Shown one piece after another: positions 33,521 to 42,879 of a stretch of DNA of 64,000 nucleotides; within the stretch, counting starts at the first letter, position 1; the number at the start of each line of letters is the position of its first letter. This DNA comes from Martinezella lusitana (lineage in GTDB: Bacteria > Pseudomonadota > Alphaproteobacteria > Rhizobiales > Rhizobiaceae). The position numbers were made by a program, and so were the translations under genes. Below the pieces are notes generated by a model, which was not told the DNA's origin, searched no databases, and was given only the letters and a program-made list of their open reading frames with translations. The stretch covers positions 1 to 64,000 of the forward strand of contig NZ_JACHBG010000016.1 in assembly GCF_014207095.1 (NCBI RefSeq). The letters run 5' to 3'.

Positions 33521-33571
33521 AGGATGAGGGCGGCAAGACCGCTCCGCCCCTTAAGCAAGCATGAGGTCGTC

Positions 33572-34810
33572 ATGACATCTACCGTGGTCGTGGGAGCCGG
33601 AATCATCGGCGTCGCCATCGCATACGAGCTTCAGCGTCGCGGCAGGGTCGTCACGCTTCTGGACAGGAATGCGCCGGGCACCGGTGCTTCCTTCGGCAAC
33701 ATGGCAAGTATCGCCGTCACCGAATTCATGCCGGCCTCGCGGCCGGGCATTTGGGCGCAGATGCCGAAGTGGATGCTCGATCCGGAAGGGCCGGTGCGCA
33801 TCCGGCCATCCTATATGCCGAGGCTGATGCCGTGGTTCGTTCGTTTTCTGGCGGCAAGCCGGCCATCGAAGCTCCGCGCCCTGGAAGCCGCGGGGGCAGC
33901 GCTCTGCAGGCGCGTCCACGAGGATCTGGACGCTCTGCTTGCGGAGACCGCGTTAAGGCACATGTTGAGCAAGGAAGGCTGCCTCAGTCTTTACACTGAC
34001 GATGCGGAATTCCGCGCCGATCGGGAGCATATCGAGATCCTGGATCGCTTCGGTTTCCGCTATGAGGTAATTGGCGCCAACGCGATACGCGATCTGGAAC
34101 CCGCCCTGACGACGAAAATCGGAAAGGCCGTCCTCTTTCCCGACAACCGCTCGATAGCCGACCCTCACAAACTCGTGGTCGCCATCGCGGATAAGTTTCA
34201 GGCGCTCGGCGGCTCCGTGGACCAGGGTGAAGCGGTTGGATTCGAGCATGGCGAAAGCGATATATCCGCCGTGGTGCTTCGAGATGGACGAAAGATCGTC
34301 GCGGATGAGGTCGTTCTGGCTGCGGGCGCTTTCACGGGACGTCTTTCGAGGGCGGTCGGTGAGCCCATACCGCTTGAAACCGAGCGCGGTTATCACACCC
34401 AGATCACGGAGCCGGGGATCGCCATGCGCCACTCCGTCATCTGGCCGGCGAGAGCCTTCATGGTAACACCCACAGCCGGCGGGATCCGGGTCGGCGGGAC
34501 CGTGGAGATGGCGGGCCTTGATGCACCGCCGGACTATCGTCGCGCCAAGGTGCTGGTGAAACGGGCGAGGGAGGCGTTGCCGGAGCTGCAGGCCCACCGA
34601 GCGTCGGAATGGATGGGCCACCGCCCCGCCTTGCCGGATACCGTGCCCATGATCGGGCCGTCCTCGAGGCGAAAAAACCTTTGGTATGCTACCGGCCACG
34701 GCCATCTCGGGCTGACTTACGCGGCGACAACAGGCCGGCTGATGGCCGATCTCGTCACGGGCGTCCAGCCGCCCGTGGACATGAAACCCTATCGCGTCGA
34801 CCGCTTTTGA
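33572..34810 (+). CDS. hypO: D-amino-acid (cis-4-hydroxy-D-proline) dehydrogenase
   Basis: A 412-residue FAD-dependent DAO-family enzyme: dinucleotide-binding VVVGAGIIGVAIAYELQRRG at the N-terminus, FAD-contacting ASFGNMASIA, and the C-terminal TGHGHLGLTYAATTG typical of DadA-like dehydrogenases. The start at 33572 follows GAGGT. It should oxidise cis-4-hydroxy-D-proline, made by the epimerase of this operon, to the pyrroline that the DapA-like deaminase uses. Confidence 0.87.
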   Translation: MTSTVVVGAGIIGVAIAYELQRRGRVVTLLDRNAPGTGASFGNMASIAVTEFMPASRPGIWAQMPKWMLDPEGPVRIRPSYMPRLMPWFVRFLAASRPSKLRALEAAGAALCRRVHEDLDALLAETALRHMLSKEGCLSLYTDDAEFRADREHIEILDRFGFRYEVIGANAIRDLEPALTTKIGKAVLFPDNRSIADPHKLVVAIADKFQALGGSVDQGEAVGFEHGESDISAVVLRDGRKIVADEVVLAAGAFTGRLSRAVGEPIPLETERGYHTQITEPGIAMRHSVIWPARAFMVTPTAGGIRVGGTVEMAGLDAPPDYRRAKVLVKRAREALPELQAHRASEWMGHRPALPDTVPMIGPSSRRKNLWYATGHGHLGLTYAATTGRLMADLVTGVQPPVDMKPYRVDRF

Positions 34811-34843
34811 GCCGGCCGCCATTCCGAAAGCAAGGAATTTGAC

Positions 34844-36319
34844 ATGCGCACAGAATTGTACATCGACGGCAAATGGGTGAAGCCGGTCGGGGGCGGGACC
34901 TGCCTCGTGATCAATCCTGCCACAGAGGAGACGATCCAGACGATCGCGGCTGCGACGGCCGAAGACGTCGACGCGGCGGTGAAGGCGGCTCGCCGTGCCT
35001 TCGACCGGGACGGTTGGCCAAAGCTGACCGGTGCCGAGCGCGCGAAATATCTTCGCGCCATCGCAGAGGGCATTCGTGCCCGGCAATCCGAAATTGCCCG
35101 CCTGGAAGTCCTGGACAATGGCAAGCCTTTCCCCGAAGCGGACTGGGATGTCGCCGACGCGGCGGGCTGCTTCGATTTTTATGCCGGACTTGCCGAACAA
35201 CTCGACAACAATCCTGAAGAACCGATCGCCTTGGCCGACGATCGCTTCACGTCGAAAGCGGTCAGGGAGGCTATTGGCGTTGCAGGCGCCATCATTCCCT
35301 GGAACTATCCGCTGCTGATGGCGGCTTGGAAGGTCGCTCCGGCGCTGGCGGCCGGATGCACCGTCGTCCTCAAGCCTGCCGAGCTGACATCCCTTACCGC
35401 TCTCGAACTCGCCGCCATTGCCGACGAGGCCGGATTGCCGCCGGGCGTCCTCAATATCGTCACCGGCGCCGGATCGGTGGCTGGTCAGGCGATCATCGAT
35501 CACAAGGGGGTCGACAAGCTGGCCTTTACCGGCTCCGGCCCCGTCGGCTCGAAGATCATGGCCGCAGCCGCCCGCGACATCAAACGCGTCAGCCTTGAGC
35601 TCGGCGGCAAGTCGCCCTTCGTCGTCTTCGAGGATGCCGACATAGATCAGGCCGTCGAATGGATCATGTTCGGCATCTTCTGGAACCAGGGGCAGGTCTG
35701 CTCCGCGACCTCGCGCGTTCTCGTTCACGAGGCAATCTATCAGCGCCTGCTCGCCCGTCTGATAGAGGAAACGGGCAGGATCACGATCGGCAATGGCCTC
35801 GATGAAGGCGTGCTGCTCGGCCCGCTGGTCTCCAAGCGCCAATACGAGCAGGTCATTGCCGCAATCGAAGCCGCCCGCAACGCAGGCGCGACCGTCGCCT
35901 GCGGAGGTATCCGTCCGGAAGGGTTCGACAAGGGCTACTTTCTCCGGCCGACCGTCCTGACCGATGTTCCGCTCGACAGCGATGCATGGGTCGAGGAGAT
36001 CTTCGGCCCCGTCGTCTGCATGCGGTCCTTCAAGACGGAGGAGGAGGCGATCGAACTTGCCAACAGCTCCCGTTTCGGTCTCGCCGCCGCCGTCATGTCC
36101 AAGGATGACGTCCGCGCCGAGCGGGTGGCCGCAGCTTTCCGGGCCGGCATCGTCTGGATCAACTGCTCGCAGCCGACATTCACCGAGGCACCCTGGGGAG
36201 GCTACAAGGAATCCGGCATCGGTCGCGAACTCGGTCGCTGGGGCCTGGATAACTACCTGGAGACCAAGCAGATCACCAAATACGTCACCGACAAGCCATG
36301 GGGCTGGTACATCAAGTAG
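34844..36319 (+). CDS. hypH: alpha-ketoglutarate semialdehyde dehydrogenase
   Basis: A 491-residue aldehyde dehydrogenase. Catalytic residues are in place: N154 in IPWNYP, E252 in LELGGKSP, C286 in NQGQVCSATS. It converts alpha-ketoglutarate semialdehyde to alpha-ketoglutarate, the end of the pathway, feeding the TCA cycle. Substrate assignment is from operon context; by sequence alone it is a general NAD(P)-dependent aldehyde dehydrogenase. An AAGGAA ribosome-binding site precedes the ATG. Confidence 0.88.
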   Translation: MRTELYIDGKWVKPVGGGTCLVINPATEETIQTIAAATAEDVDAAVKAARRAFDRDGWPKLTGAERAKYLRAIAEGIRARQSEIARLEVLDNGKPFPEADWDVADAAGCFDFYAGLAEQLDNNPEEPIALADDRFTSKAVREAIGVAGAIIPWNYPLLMAAWKVAPALAAGCTVVLKPAELTSLTALELAAIADEAGLPPGVLNIVTGAGSVAGQAIIDHKGVDKLAFTGSGPVGSKIMAAAARDIKRVSLELGGKSPFVVFEDADIDQAVEWIMFGIFWNQGQVCSATSRVLVHEAIYQRLLARLIEETGRITIGNGLDEGVLLGPLVSKRQYEQVIAAIEAARNAGATVACGGIRPEGFDKGYFLRPTVLTDVPLDSDAWVEEIFGPVVCMRSFKTEEEAIELANSSRFGLAAAVMSKDDVRAERVAAAFRAGIVWINCSQPTFTEAPWGGYKESGIGRELGRWGLDNYLETKQITKYVTDKPWGWYIK

Positions 36320-36331
36320 GAGATTGCGTCG

Positions 36332-37366
36332 ATGCGTTTCGAGAAATCGCTTGAGCTGCTGCTCGTCCATTGCCAAGGCGAACTCGGCCATGTGCTTGTC
36401 GGCGGCGCGCCGGAGATCCCCGGCGCAACCATGCTGGACAAGATGAACCATATCAACACGGTCGATGACAGCCTCCGGCGCTTCGTCACTTTCGAACCGC
36501 GTGCCAACGTCGCGATGTCAGTCAATCTCCTGCTGCCGCCGATCCGATCTGACGCCGATGCTGGCTTCATCGTGCTCCAGGCAGATCGGGCACATCCCAT
36601 GTCGGGGAGCAACTGCATCTGTGTCGTTACGGCGTTGCTTGAAAGCGGCAGGGTGCAGATGCAGGAGCCGGAAACCACCGTTCGCCTCGACACGCCCGCC
36701 GGGCTGGTCGTCGCTCGCGCGAGGTGTAAGGGTGGCCGCTGCCTGAGCGTCAGTCTCGACAATGTGCCAAGCTTCGCAGAGCTGCTCGATCATGAGATCG
36801 ATACGCCGGCATGGGGGCGGATCAAGCTCGATATCGCTTTCGGCGGCGTCTATTATGCGCTCGTTGACGTCCGTCAGATCGGGCTTGCCATCGAACCCGG
36901 CAATGCCCGCGCTCTTGCCGAGGCCGGTATCGAGCTCAAGCGGCTTCTTGTGGATCAGGTCGAGGTCAGGCATCCAACGCTGCCGGGGATCGACGAAATT
37001 GCCTATGTCATGTTTCGCGACAGCGAAGCGGACGGTGCCATCCGTACCTGCACGACGCTGCAGCCGGGCAGGGTGGACCGCTCGCCCTGCGGAACGGGCA
37101 GCTCCGCCAATCTGGCGAGCTTGCATGCACGCGGGACCGTATCCGTGGGCGACAGCCGCACGTCGCGCTCCATCATCGGTGGCGAGTTCCAGGCGCAAGC
37201 GATCGGCGAGACCGAAATCGGCGGGCGGCGAGCAGTGCTGCCGCGTATCACGGGCCGTGGGTATGTCTATGGCCGTACCGAACTTCGCATCGCGGACGAC
37301 GAGCCGTTTGCCACGGGGTTCGCCCTATCCGACACCTGGGGACCGCAGGTCGATCTGCTGAAATGA
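36332..37366 (+). CDS. hypRE: proline racemase-family 4-hydroxyproline 2-epimerase, Ser/Cys type
   Basis: A 344-residue proline racemase-superfamily enzyme. The second catalytic thiol C253 lies in RSPCGTGSSA. The first catalytic position, usually Cys in a CGH motif, is serine S91 in HPMSGSNCI. Members with Cys/Cys are racemases/epimerases and those with Cys/Thr are 3-hydroxyproline dehydratases; a Ser/Cys pair is a less common variant. In this operon the expected job is to convert trans-4-hydroxy-L-proline to cis-4-hydroxy-D-proline for the dehydrogenase. The start follows GGAGA, 12 bp after the previous stop. Confidence 0.85.
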   Translation: MRFEKSLELLLVHCQGELGHVLVGGAPEIPGATMLDKMNHINTVDDSLRRFVTFEPRANVAMSVNLLLPPIRSDADAGFIVLQADRAHPMSGSNCICVVTALLESGRVQMQEPETTVRLDTPAGLVVARARCKGGRCLSVSLDNVPSFAELLDHEIDTPAWGRIKLDIAFGGVYYALVDVRQIGLAIEPGNARALAEAGIELKRLLVDQVEVRHPTLPGIDEIAYVMFRDSEADGAIRTCTTLQPGRVDRSPCGTGSSANLASLHARGTVSVGDSRTSRSIIGGEFQAQAIGETEIGGRRAVLPRITGRGYVYGRTELRIADDEPFATGFALSDTWGPQVDLLK

Positions 37367-37376
37367 GGAGGAGCAC

Positions 37377-38135
37377 ATGAGCAAGCCGCTTGAGGGTCAA
37401 TCGATCCTTGTCACCGGTGCATCAGGTGGGATCGGCGCTGCCATTGTCGAGCGCCTCGCCGCCGAAGGCGCCCGCGTGGCCATTCACTATGGACGGGACA
37501 GGGAAAAAGCACGCGACCTTCTCGATCGCATCGGTGGACGGGGCTGGATCATCCAGGCGGATTTGTCGAGGCCCGAAGGCCCATTCGAACTGTGGGCGAG
37601 GGCGATAGATGCGGCGGGGCGCGTGCATGCGCTGGTAAACAACGCCGGCATCCGCACGGAGATAACGATCGACGCTACGGCTGATGACTGGCGGGCTGCA
37701 TGGCAGAAAGAGTTCCAGGTCAACTTCTTCGCGGCGGCAGATCTTTCCAAGGAGGCCATCCGGCATTTCAAGGCAAACGGCGGAGGCCGCATCGTCAACA
37801 TGGCAAGCCGTGCCGGCCAGCGTGGCTATGCCGCCGATGCCATGCCCTATGGCGCGACGAAGGCTGCTCTTGTCAATCTGACGAAATCGATCGCCAGAAG
37901 TTTTGGCGCCAACGGCGTGACGGCGGTGGCGGTCGCGCCCGGCTGGGTGAGAACCGACATGGCCGAAGACTTCGTCGCGAAGCACGGGAAGAGCGCTGCG
38001 GTCGCTGACATACCGATCGGTGAAATGGCGGAGCCGTCGGAGGTCGCCGAACTTGTCGCCTTCGTTCTGCGTCCCACGCAGGCCTCGCTCAACGGAGCGA
38101 CGCTCGACGTCAACGGCGGCAGCTATATCAGGTAA
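37377..38135 (+). CDS. short-chain dehydrogenase/reductase 1
   Basis: A 252-residue SDR: cofactor motif TGASGGIG, NNAG at NNAGIRTE, active-site YGATK with an upstream Ser in VNMASRAGQ, and C-terminal NGATLDVNGG. A strong GAGGAGGA ribosome-binding site is present, 10 bp after the epimerase stop. It is not part of the classical hydroxyproline route, so its substrate (perhaps a side product or a related hydroxy acid) is unknown. Confidence 0.85.
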   Translation: MSKPLEGQSILVTGASGGIGAAIVERLAAEGARVAIHYGRDREKARDLLDRIGGRGWIIQADLSRPEGPFELWARAIDAAGRVHALVNNAGIRTEITIDATADDWRAAWQKEFQVNFFAAADLSKEAIRHFKANGGGRIVNMASRAGQRGYAADAMPYGATKAALVNLTKSIARSFGANGVTAVAVAPGWVRTDMAEDFVAKHGKSAAVADIPIGEMAEPSEVAELVAFVLRPTQASLNGATLDVNGGSYIR

Positions 38136-38151
38136 ACAAGGGGAGCCTCTC

Positions 38152-38907
38152 ATGAAGCGTTTTGAAGAAAAGGTCGCTGTCGTCACCGGTGCGGGCGGCG
38201 GTATCGGATCGGCAATCGCCCGTCGCCTGTCCGCAGAAGGAGCGCTCGTCGTCGTCACCGACGTGAATGCCGAGGCTGCCGCACAGGTCGTTAGGGATAT
38301 CGAGGCCGAAGGCGGTGCCGCGACCATGATTGCCGCCGACATTTCGAAGAAAGACCCCTGCTACGCGCTTGTCGAGCAGGCATTCGCTCTTCGTGGCCGC
38401 GTCGACGTCCTCGTCAACAATGCCGGCATCAATCGGCGCGGAAGCCTTCTGTCTCTTTCCGACGAGGACTGGGAAGACAGCTTCACCGTCAACCTCGATT
38501 CCATGTTCCATCTCTGCCGCGCGGCCCTGCCGCATATGATTGCAGCCGGCGGCGGGGCGATCGTCAACACGGCGTCCCAATGGGGACTTTATCCGGCTCC
38601 CAACCACATCGCCTACAACACCACGAAGGCGGCGGTTGCGGCTTTCACGCAAAACCTGGCTCGAGACTACGCGCCAGACAAGGTAAGGGTAAATGCCGTC
38701 TGCCCGGGGGAAATTCATACGCCGATGCTGGAGGCGGGCGTCAGGCGATCGGGCCGCACCATCGCCGATCTCGATAGGTTGGTGCCCTATGGTCGTATCG
38801 GCAAGCCGGACGAGGTTGCCGCGCTGGTCGCATTCCTGGCGTCAGACGAAGCCGCATTCATGTGTGGATCGCTGGTCGAGATCACCGGAGCACAGGCGGT
38901 GGCTTAG
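38152..38907 (+). CDS. short-chain dehydrogenase/reductase 2
   Basis: A 251-residue SDR: TGAGGGIG cofactor motif, NNAGINRRG, Ser in VNTASQWG, and YNTTK active site. It starts 16 bp after SDR 1 and is the last gene of the operon. It differs clearly in sequence from SDR 1, so the pair is not a recent tandem duplication. Function in hydroxyproline or a related catabolic branch is only an inference from position. Confidence 0.85.
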   Translation: MKRFEEKVAVVTGAGGGIGSAIARRLSAEGALVVVTDVNAEAAAQVVRDIEAEGGAATMIAADISKKDPCYALVEQAFALRGRVDVLVNNAGINRRGSLLSLSDEDWEDSFTVNLDSMFHLCRAALPHMIAAGGGAIVNTASQWGLYPAPNHIAYNTTKAAVAAFTQNLARDYAPDKVRVNAVCPGEIHTPMLEAGVRRSGRTIADLDRLVPYGRIGKPDEVAALVAFLASDEAAFMCGSLVEITGAQAVA

Positions 38908-39157
38908 AACGTTAACAATCCCGAATCTGCGTCCGGTACGCCTTACATCGCGAATTTATACGCTGCGCCAAAATAGTTTACGGAGCGCCGGTTCGATTCC
39001 GCTCAAGAGCAGTCAATTGCAGCTTCCGTAAGTAGTCTCAGTTCAACGATAGCGGTCTCGTTGTGTTTTTTATCCGCTCGAGAATATGTTCGGCGAGACC
39101 TTTACGGAGCCCATTCTGGTTGAAACTTGCCCCGGGCGGTGAGGTCGCGTCAAGCTC

Positions 39158-41446
39158 TTATCCCGCCATTTTAAGGTCCTTATGCTTCGTGCGGCAAAAT
39201 TCGATCAACTGCTTTGAGGACATTGGTCGTGCCAGAGCGTAGCCCTGCAGCAAATGGCAACCGAGCTCTTTCAAGATCTTTGCATGCTCCATCGTCTCCA
39301 CGCCTTCGGCGACGATGTCGATGTTCTGTGATCGGCCGATTTCGATAATCGACGAGACCAAGCGGCGCTGAGATGGAGATGTGATGATCGGGTTGATAAT
39401 CTCCCGATCGATTTTAAGCCTTCGTGGCTCGAATCTAAGCAAACTAACGATACTGGCATGTCCGGTGCCGAAATCATCGATCTCGATTTCAATTCCGAGC
39501 TCTTTGACGGCCGGAATTACCTCATTGAGAACGGGTTGAAGATCGTCGAAGGAGATTGTTTCAAGCAGCTCAAAACACAGGCGACCCTTGGCCACATGAA
39601 GCTCAGACAGTTCGGCAAGCAGATTTGCGTGCGCCAGTCGACGCGTTGAAATATTGACCGAGACGCGCGGGATGCGCATTCCCAGACTGTCCCATCTTGT
39701 AAGCTCGAACAGGGCCTTTTGCAGGATCAGCCTATCCATATCGCCGGAACGTCCCAAATTTTCCGCGACAGTGAGAAAGTTATCCGGTGTAAGCAGACCT
39801 TTTTGTGGATGGTCCCAACGGGCAAGTGTCTCGACGCCGGCGATATCCAATGTGTCTGCATGAAACTGTGGCTGAAAGAATGCGACCAGTTCATCGCGGT
39901 CGAGCGCATGATTGAATTCGTCCGCTAATTCCTTCGTATGGATTGCGGCGCTGCGAAGCCCCTCGGTGAAAATGGCCGTCCGGCCGCGGCCCGTCTTCTT
40001 CGCTTCGTATAGAGCCAAGTCGGCATTGAGACGCAGGTGACTGAGGTCCTGTGCAGGTTCAGTCTCCCATGCGACGCCGACGCTTGCTCCAACCACACAT
40101 TCTGAGCCATCAACGAATATAGGCTGCTTGAGTGTATCGACAATCTGTTGGGCCAATTCGGTTGCCTTAGGCACGGGATGGGCGCTCCAGCTAGCGAAAA
40201 TGAACTCGTCTCCACCGATCCGGGCCGCTACGTCGTTGGGGCCGGCCAATTTGACAAGGCGTGAAGCCGCCGCCTGCAAAACCGTATCACCTCCGGCATG
40301 CCCTTTCGTGTCGTTGATCTCCTTAAATCGATCCAGGTCGATATGAAGCAGTATCAGGTAGCTTTCTGGACCGGGCCTCGGCGATAGCGAGATCATCCGG
40401 TCAATGAATCGGCGATTGGGAAGCCCCGTTAATGCGTCATGCAATGACAGGTATTCGAGCCTTTGCCGTGCTCGAACGAGCTTTTTCTTGTGAAGCCGAA
40501 GTTTTTCAATGGTTTTTTGCCGTGATTTGGTCAGAAAGCCTACCCAGACGATCGGCGCAACGACACACAAAGACAATAGGCAAGCATAGAGCTCAAAAGT
40601 GGCAATGTCGCTGTTTTGGCCCCATCCGCCCTTAGGCACTGCAACAAGGGTCCATCGGCCATAAGCCATATCAACGGATGCCACGACCGGATTCTTCGAA
40701 AAACTTTCCAGGTCGCCGAAAAAAACTTGTTTGGCCAACCTCGGTTCCGGTACATCGCTGATGGCGATCTCAAGGTCGGTTGATCCAAGGCCGCTATCCT
40801 GGTAGAGCCTCGGTATGTCTATGACTCCAGAAACAAGACCCCAAAAGATCTGGCTCGTTCCATCTTTGATATAAACCGGGCACCTGGCCACGAAAGCCGT
40901 TCCGCCCTGGGCGAGGTCCACGGGGCCTGCCAGGACGATGTTGTGGGTATTCCGCGCCAGCATTGCACTACCCCGTTGCTTTTCGTTCGTTCGATAGTCG
41001 AGTCCGATCGCCTTTTCGTTTTCTTTCTCTGGATAAACCCACTTGACCACCATGCCGGGGGCTGCGGCGAAGCTTTGCAACTGTGAATCCGGCTGCAAAA
41101 TCTCCGCGGCGAGTTTGGAAAATGCATTCTGGTCCATCGCCGGGTTGACTGCGATACCCGCTGACAGGCCTTGCAGCAACTTCACATTGCTGTTGAGGTT
41201 CGTCTGAAGCCGAGACGATATGGTGGCGAGCTCACCGGCCGCTACGGAGCGTTCGTCGGCTAGTGATTGCTCCAGCCGCCAGTTCGTTGCGACATACACG
41301 ACAACGACCGCAATAGTTGCCGCAAATATTGCCGGTGCAAATGCGCTAATATAGCTTGCTGCAGGACTCGCGAAGCCGCGCAATATTTTTGGTTTTCGTC
41401 GAAACGTCATCAGATTGCCGGTATAGGGACAAGCCTGCACAGTCAC
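39158..41446 (-). CDS. CHASE-GGDEF-EAL cyclic-di-GMP enzyme
   Basis: A 762-residue membrane-bound signalling protein. TM1 is at about 35-55, a periplasmic CHASE sensor at about 75-260 (WVYPEKENEKAIGLDYRTN), TM2 at about 285-305, then GGDEF (411-415 in RIGGDEFIF) and a C-terminal EAL domain whose signature is ETL (539-541) with DDFGTGHAS and EGVET downstream. The cyclase site looks intact; there is no RxxD inhibitory site five residues before GGDEF. The phosphodiesterase probably also works, since Leu replaces only the Ala/Leu context of EAL and most metal ligands remain. ATG 41410 is an alternative start. It is convergent with the hydroxyproline operon. Confidence 0.9.
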   Translation of the reverse strand: MTVQACPYTGNLMTFRRKPKILRGFASPAASYISAFAPAIFAATIAVVVVYVATNWRLEQSLADERSVAAGELATISSRLQTNLNSNVKLLQGLSAGIAVNPAMDQNAFSKLAAEILQPDSQLQSFAAAPGMVVKWVYPEKENEKAIGLDYRTNEKQRGSAMLARNTHNIVLAGPVDLAQGGTAFVARCPVYIKDGTSQIFWGLVSGVIDIPRLYQDSGLGSTDLEIAISDVPEPRLAKQVFFGDLESFSKNPVVASVDMAYGRWTLVAVPKGGWGQNSDIATFELYACLLSLCVVAPIVWVGFLTKSRQKTIEKLRLHKKKLVRARQRLEYLSLHDALTGLPNRRFIDRMISLSPRPGPESYLILLHIDLDRFKEINDTKGHAGGDTVLQAAASRLVKLAGPNDVAARIGGDEFIFASWSAHPVPKATELAQQIVDTLKQPIFVDGSECVVGASVGVAWETEPAQDLSHLRLNADLALYEAKKTGRGRTAIFTEGLRSAAIHTKELADEFNHALDRDELVAFFQPQFHADTLDIAGVETLARWDHPQKGLLTPDNFLTVAENLGRSGDMDRLILQKALFELTRWDSLGMRIPRVSVNISTRRLAHANLLAELSELHVAKGRLCFELLETISFDDLQPVLNEVIPAVKELGIEIEIDDFGTGHASIVSLLRFEPRRLKIDREIINPIITSPSQRRLVSSIIEIGRSQNIDIVAEGVETMEHAKILKELGCHLLQGYALARPMSSKQLIEFCRTKHKDLKMAG

Positions 41447-41941
41447 ACAGTTTCTTTAAAGCAACACTAAAGTCCATCATCGTTGGCGTTGGCAGCGTTG
41501 CATTCGGCCGTCGAGAACAGAAAGCTTCCGCCAGGCTGCATTCATCCCACGGATCGCGGGATGCCAATACGCAAGTGAGACCTATCGACGAGCGCTCGAT
41601 GCCGCTGGTCGAAGATCCTCAAATGGGGAGCTAGCGCTGGCGATGGTTGTTTCTGGATGCATCGGGTAATTTAGACCCATAACCGTCTGGCAAGAAGAGG
41701 TGCAGTGAAACCCGAACACATCACTGTGCAATATTTCGTTTTGATCAATTATAACTTGAAAATAACCTGAATTATGATTTCTCTATTTTGTGCTTTAGGA
41801 GCGACCCAAGTGTACTTCCATTGCCGCCGCGTACTTGATGAGCCTTGGGCCGATCGTAAGTGAGGGCGAGGGCTTTCGCACGATGGTATCCGACCGAAAT
41901 TTCAGCCAGCAATGCACAACCGGTAACCGAGGGGCAGCAAA
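41447..41941. other. AT-rich intergenic region
   Basis: A 495-bp gap between divergent genes. The segment around 41735-41810 is strikingly AT-rich (runs such as TTGATCAATTATAAC) and probably contains the promoter of the small membrane-protein gene at 41942. I see no gene. Confidence 0.5.
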
Positions 41942-42640
41942 ATGAAAATAACTTTACGCCGAGTAGGGCTGGCTGTAGCTGCCATTGTAGTTTTCATCGT
42001 GTTGTGGAGTTCATTCTGCTTATTTGTGTACGGCGCATGGGTTCCAACCACGCCTGAACCGCATGAATGTAAACAGGCTGAGAGAGTCATCTCAGAAGCG
42101 AAAGACTTTGCCGCTCAAAGTGAGGACGCGCTTGCACGGCTACAACTTATTTGTGCGATAAAAAGAGCGAACCAATGGTATTACCAAAATGCGAAGATCA
42201 ATCAGATACTCTACTCGAGTGGGACCTTGTCGATAATTTTTCTATCGTTTTTTACGGCACTCCTCATCGCGGCAGAGGCGTCAAAAAAATCAGAGAAATG
42301 GCGTATCTTAACGTTGTCCTTGCCCCTATTGTCTACCGCTGTTGCCACGACGATGAGCCAATTTCATTTCCAGGAATCCTGGGAGTTGAGAGAAAATGGC
42401 AGGATTGCAGCAGAGGACCTGCTGGCGAGAACGGAGATGTTACCTATCTCGAAGGCGGAATTTTCTTCAGCAATTGCCGACATTCGTCAGAATTTAGTTG
42501 ACCTTCAAAAAAGTCAGGCATCGCGATACTTCGCATATCGATTTACACCAAGTGATAATCCGCAAATTGGCGGCAATGCTGACGATAGCGACAAGGGCAA
42601 GAGCTCCGAAGCCAGCGCCCAGTCGATGAGACCAAAATAG
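41942..42640 (+). CDS. small integral membrane protein (2TM SLATT/DUF4231-like?)
   Basis: A 232-residue protein with an N-terminal membrane segment (about 8-30), a polar region with a helix, then a hairpin of two membrane segments (SGTLSIIFLSFFTALLIAAE and WRILTLSLPLLSTAVATT), followed by the helical FQESWELRENGRIAAEDLLA. A two-helix hairpin followed by W.....R..AE.L is the pattern of SLATT/DUF4231 membrane proteins, some of which occur in conflict systems. It is convergent with the three-hydrolase unit on its right, making an immunity or accessory role conceivable. Codon usage is more AT-rich than its neighbours, suggesting transfer. Confidence 0.65.
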   Translation: MKITLRRVGLAVAAIVVFIVLWSSFCLFVYGAWVPTTPEPHECKQAERVISEAKDFAAQSEDALARLQLICAIKRANQWYYQNAKINQILYSSGTLSIIFLSFFTALLIAAEASKKSEKWRILTLSLPLLSTAVATTMSQFHFQESWELRENGRIAAEDLLARTEMLPISKAEFSSAIADIRQNLVDLQKSQASRYFAYRFTPSDNPQIGGNADDSDKGKSSEASAQSMRPK

Positions 42641-42879
42641 GACAGAGCCGGAACGGTGGTTGTACATCAACGAGCGTGCCGAGGGGCTGAGCCCTTAGCC
42701 ATTTATGAGCAGTGTGAGCATGCACGCACAAAAGCGGCGTCAACCTCTGCGGCTTTCACCGCTATGTCGCCAGCCTTTTCCGAAAAATCGAAACAGTCAC
42801 GGCCAGCAGAACGCCAACCGATCGGAAATTCCGTCGCAAATGACGGACTTGGTTCTTTGCCTGGACCTTCGGGGTTCTC

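Noticed and set aside
33953..36451. Very long minus-strand reading frame (832 codons)
   Set aside because: It lies opposite well-supported hypO, hypH and hypRE coding sequence; composition and lack of a ribosome-binding site mark it as a GC-rich shadow frame.
38980..39015. GGTTCGATTCC motif like a tRNA T-loop (also near 27750)
   Set aside because: The flanking bases do not form a T-stem, and no acceptor, D or anticodon arm can be folded upstream. I do not call a tRNA or an attachment site.
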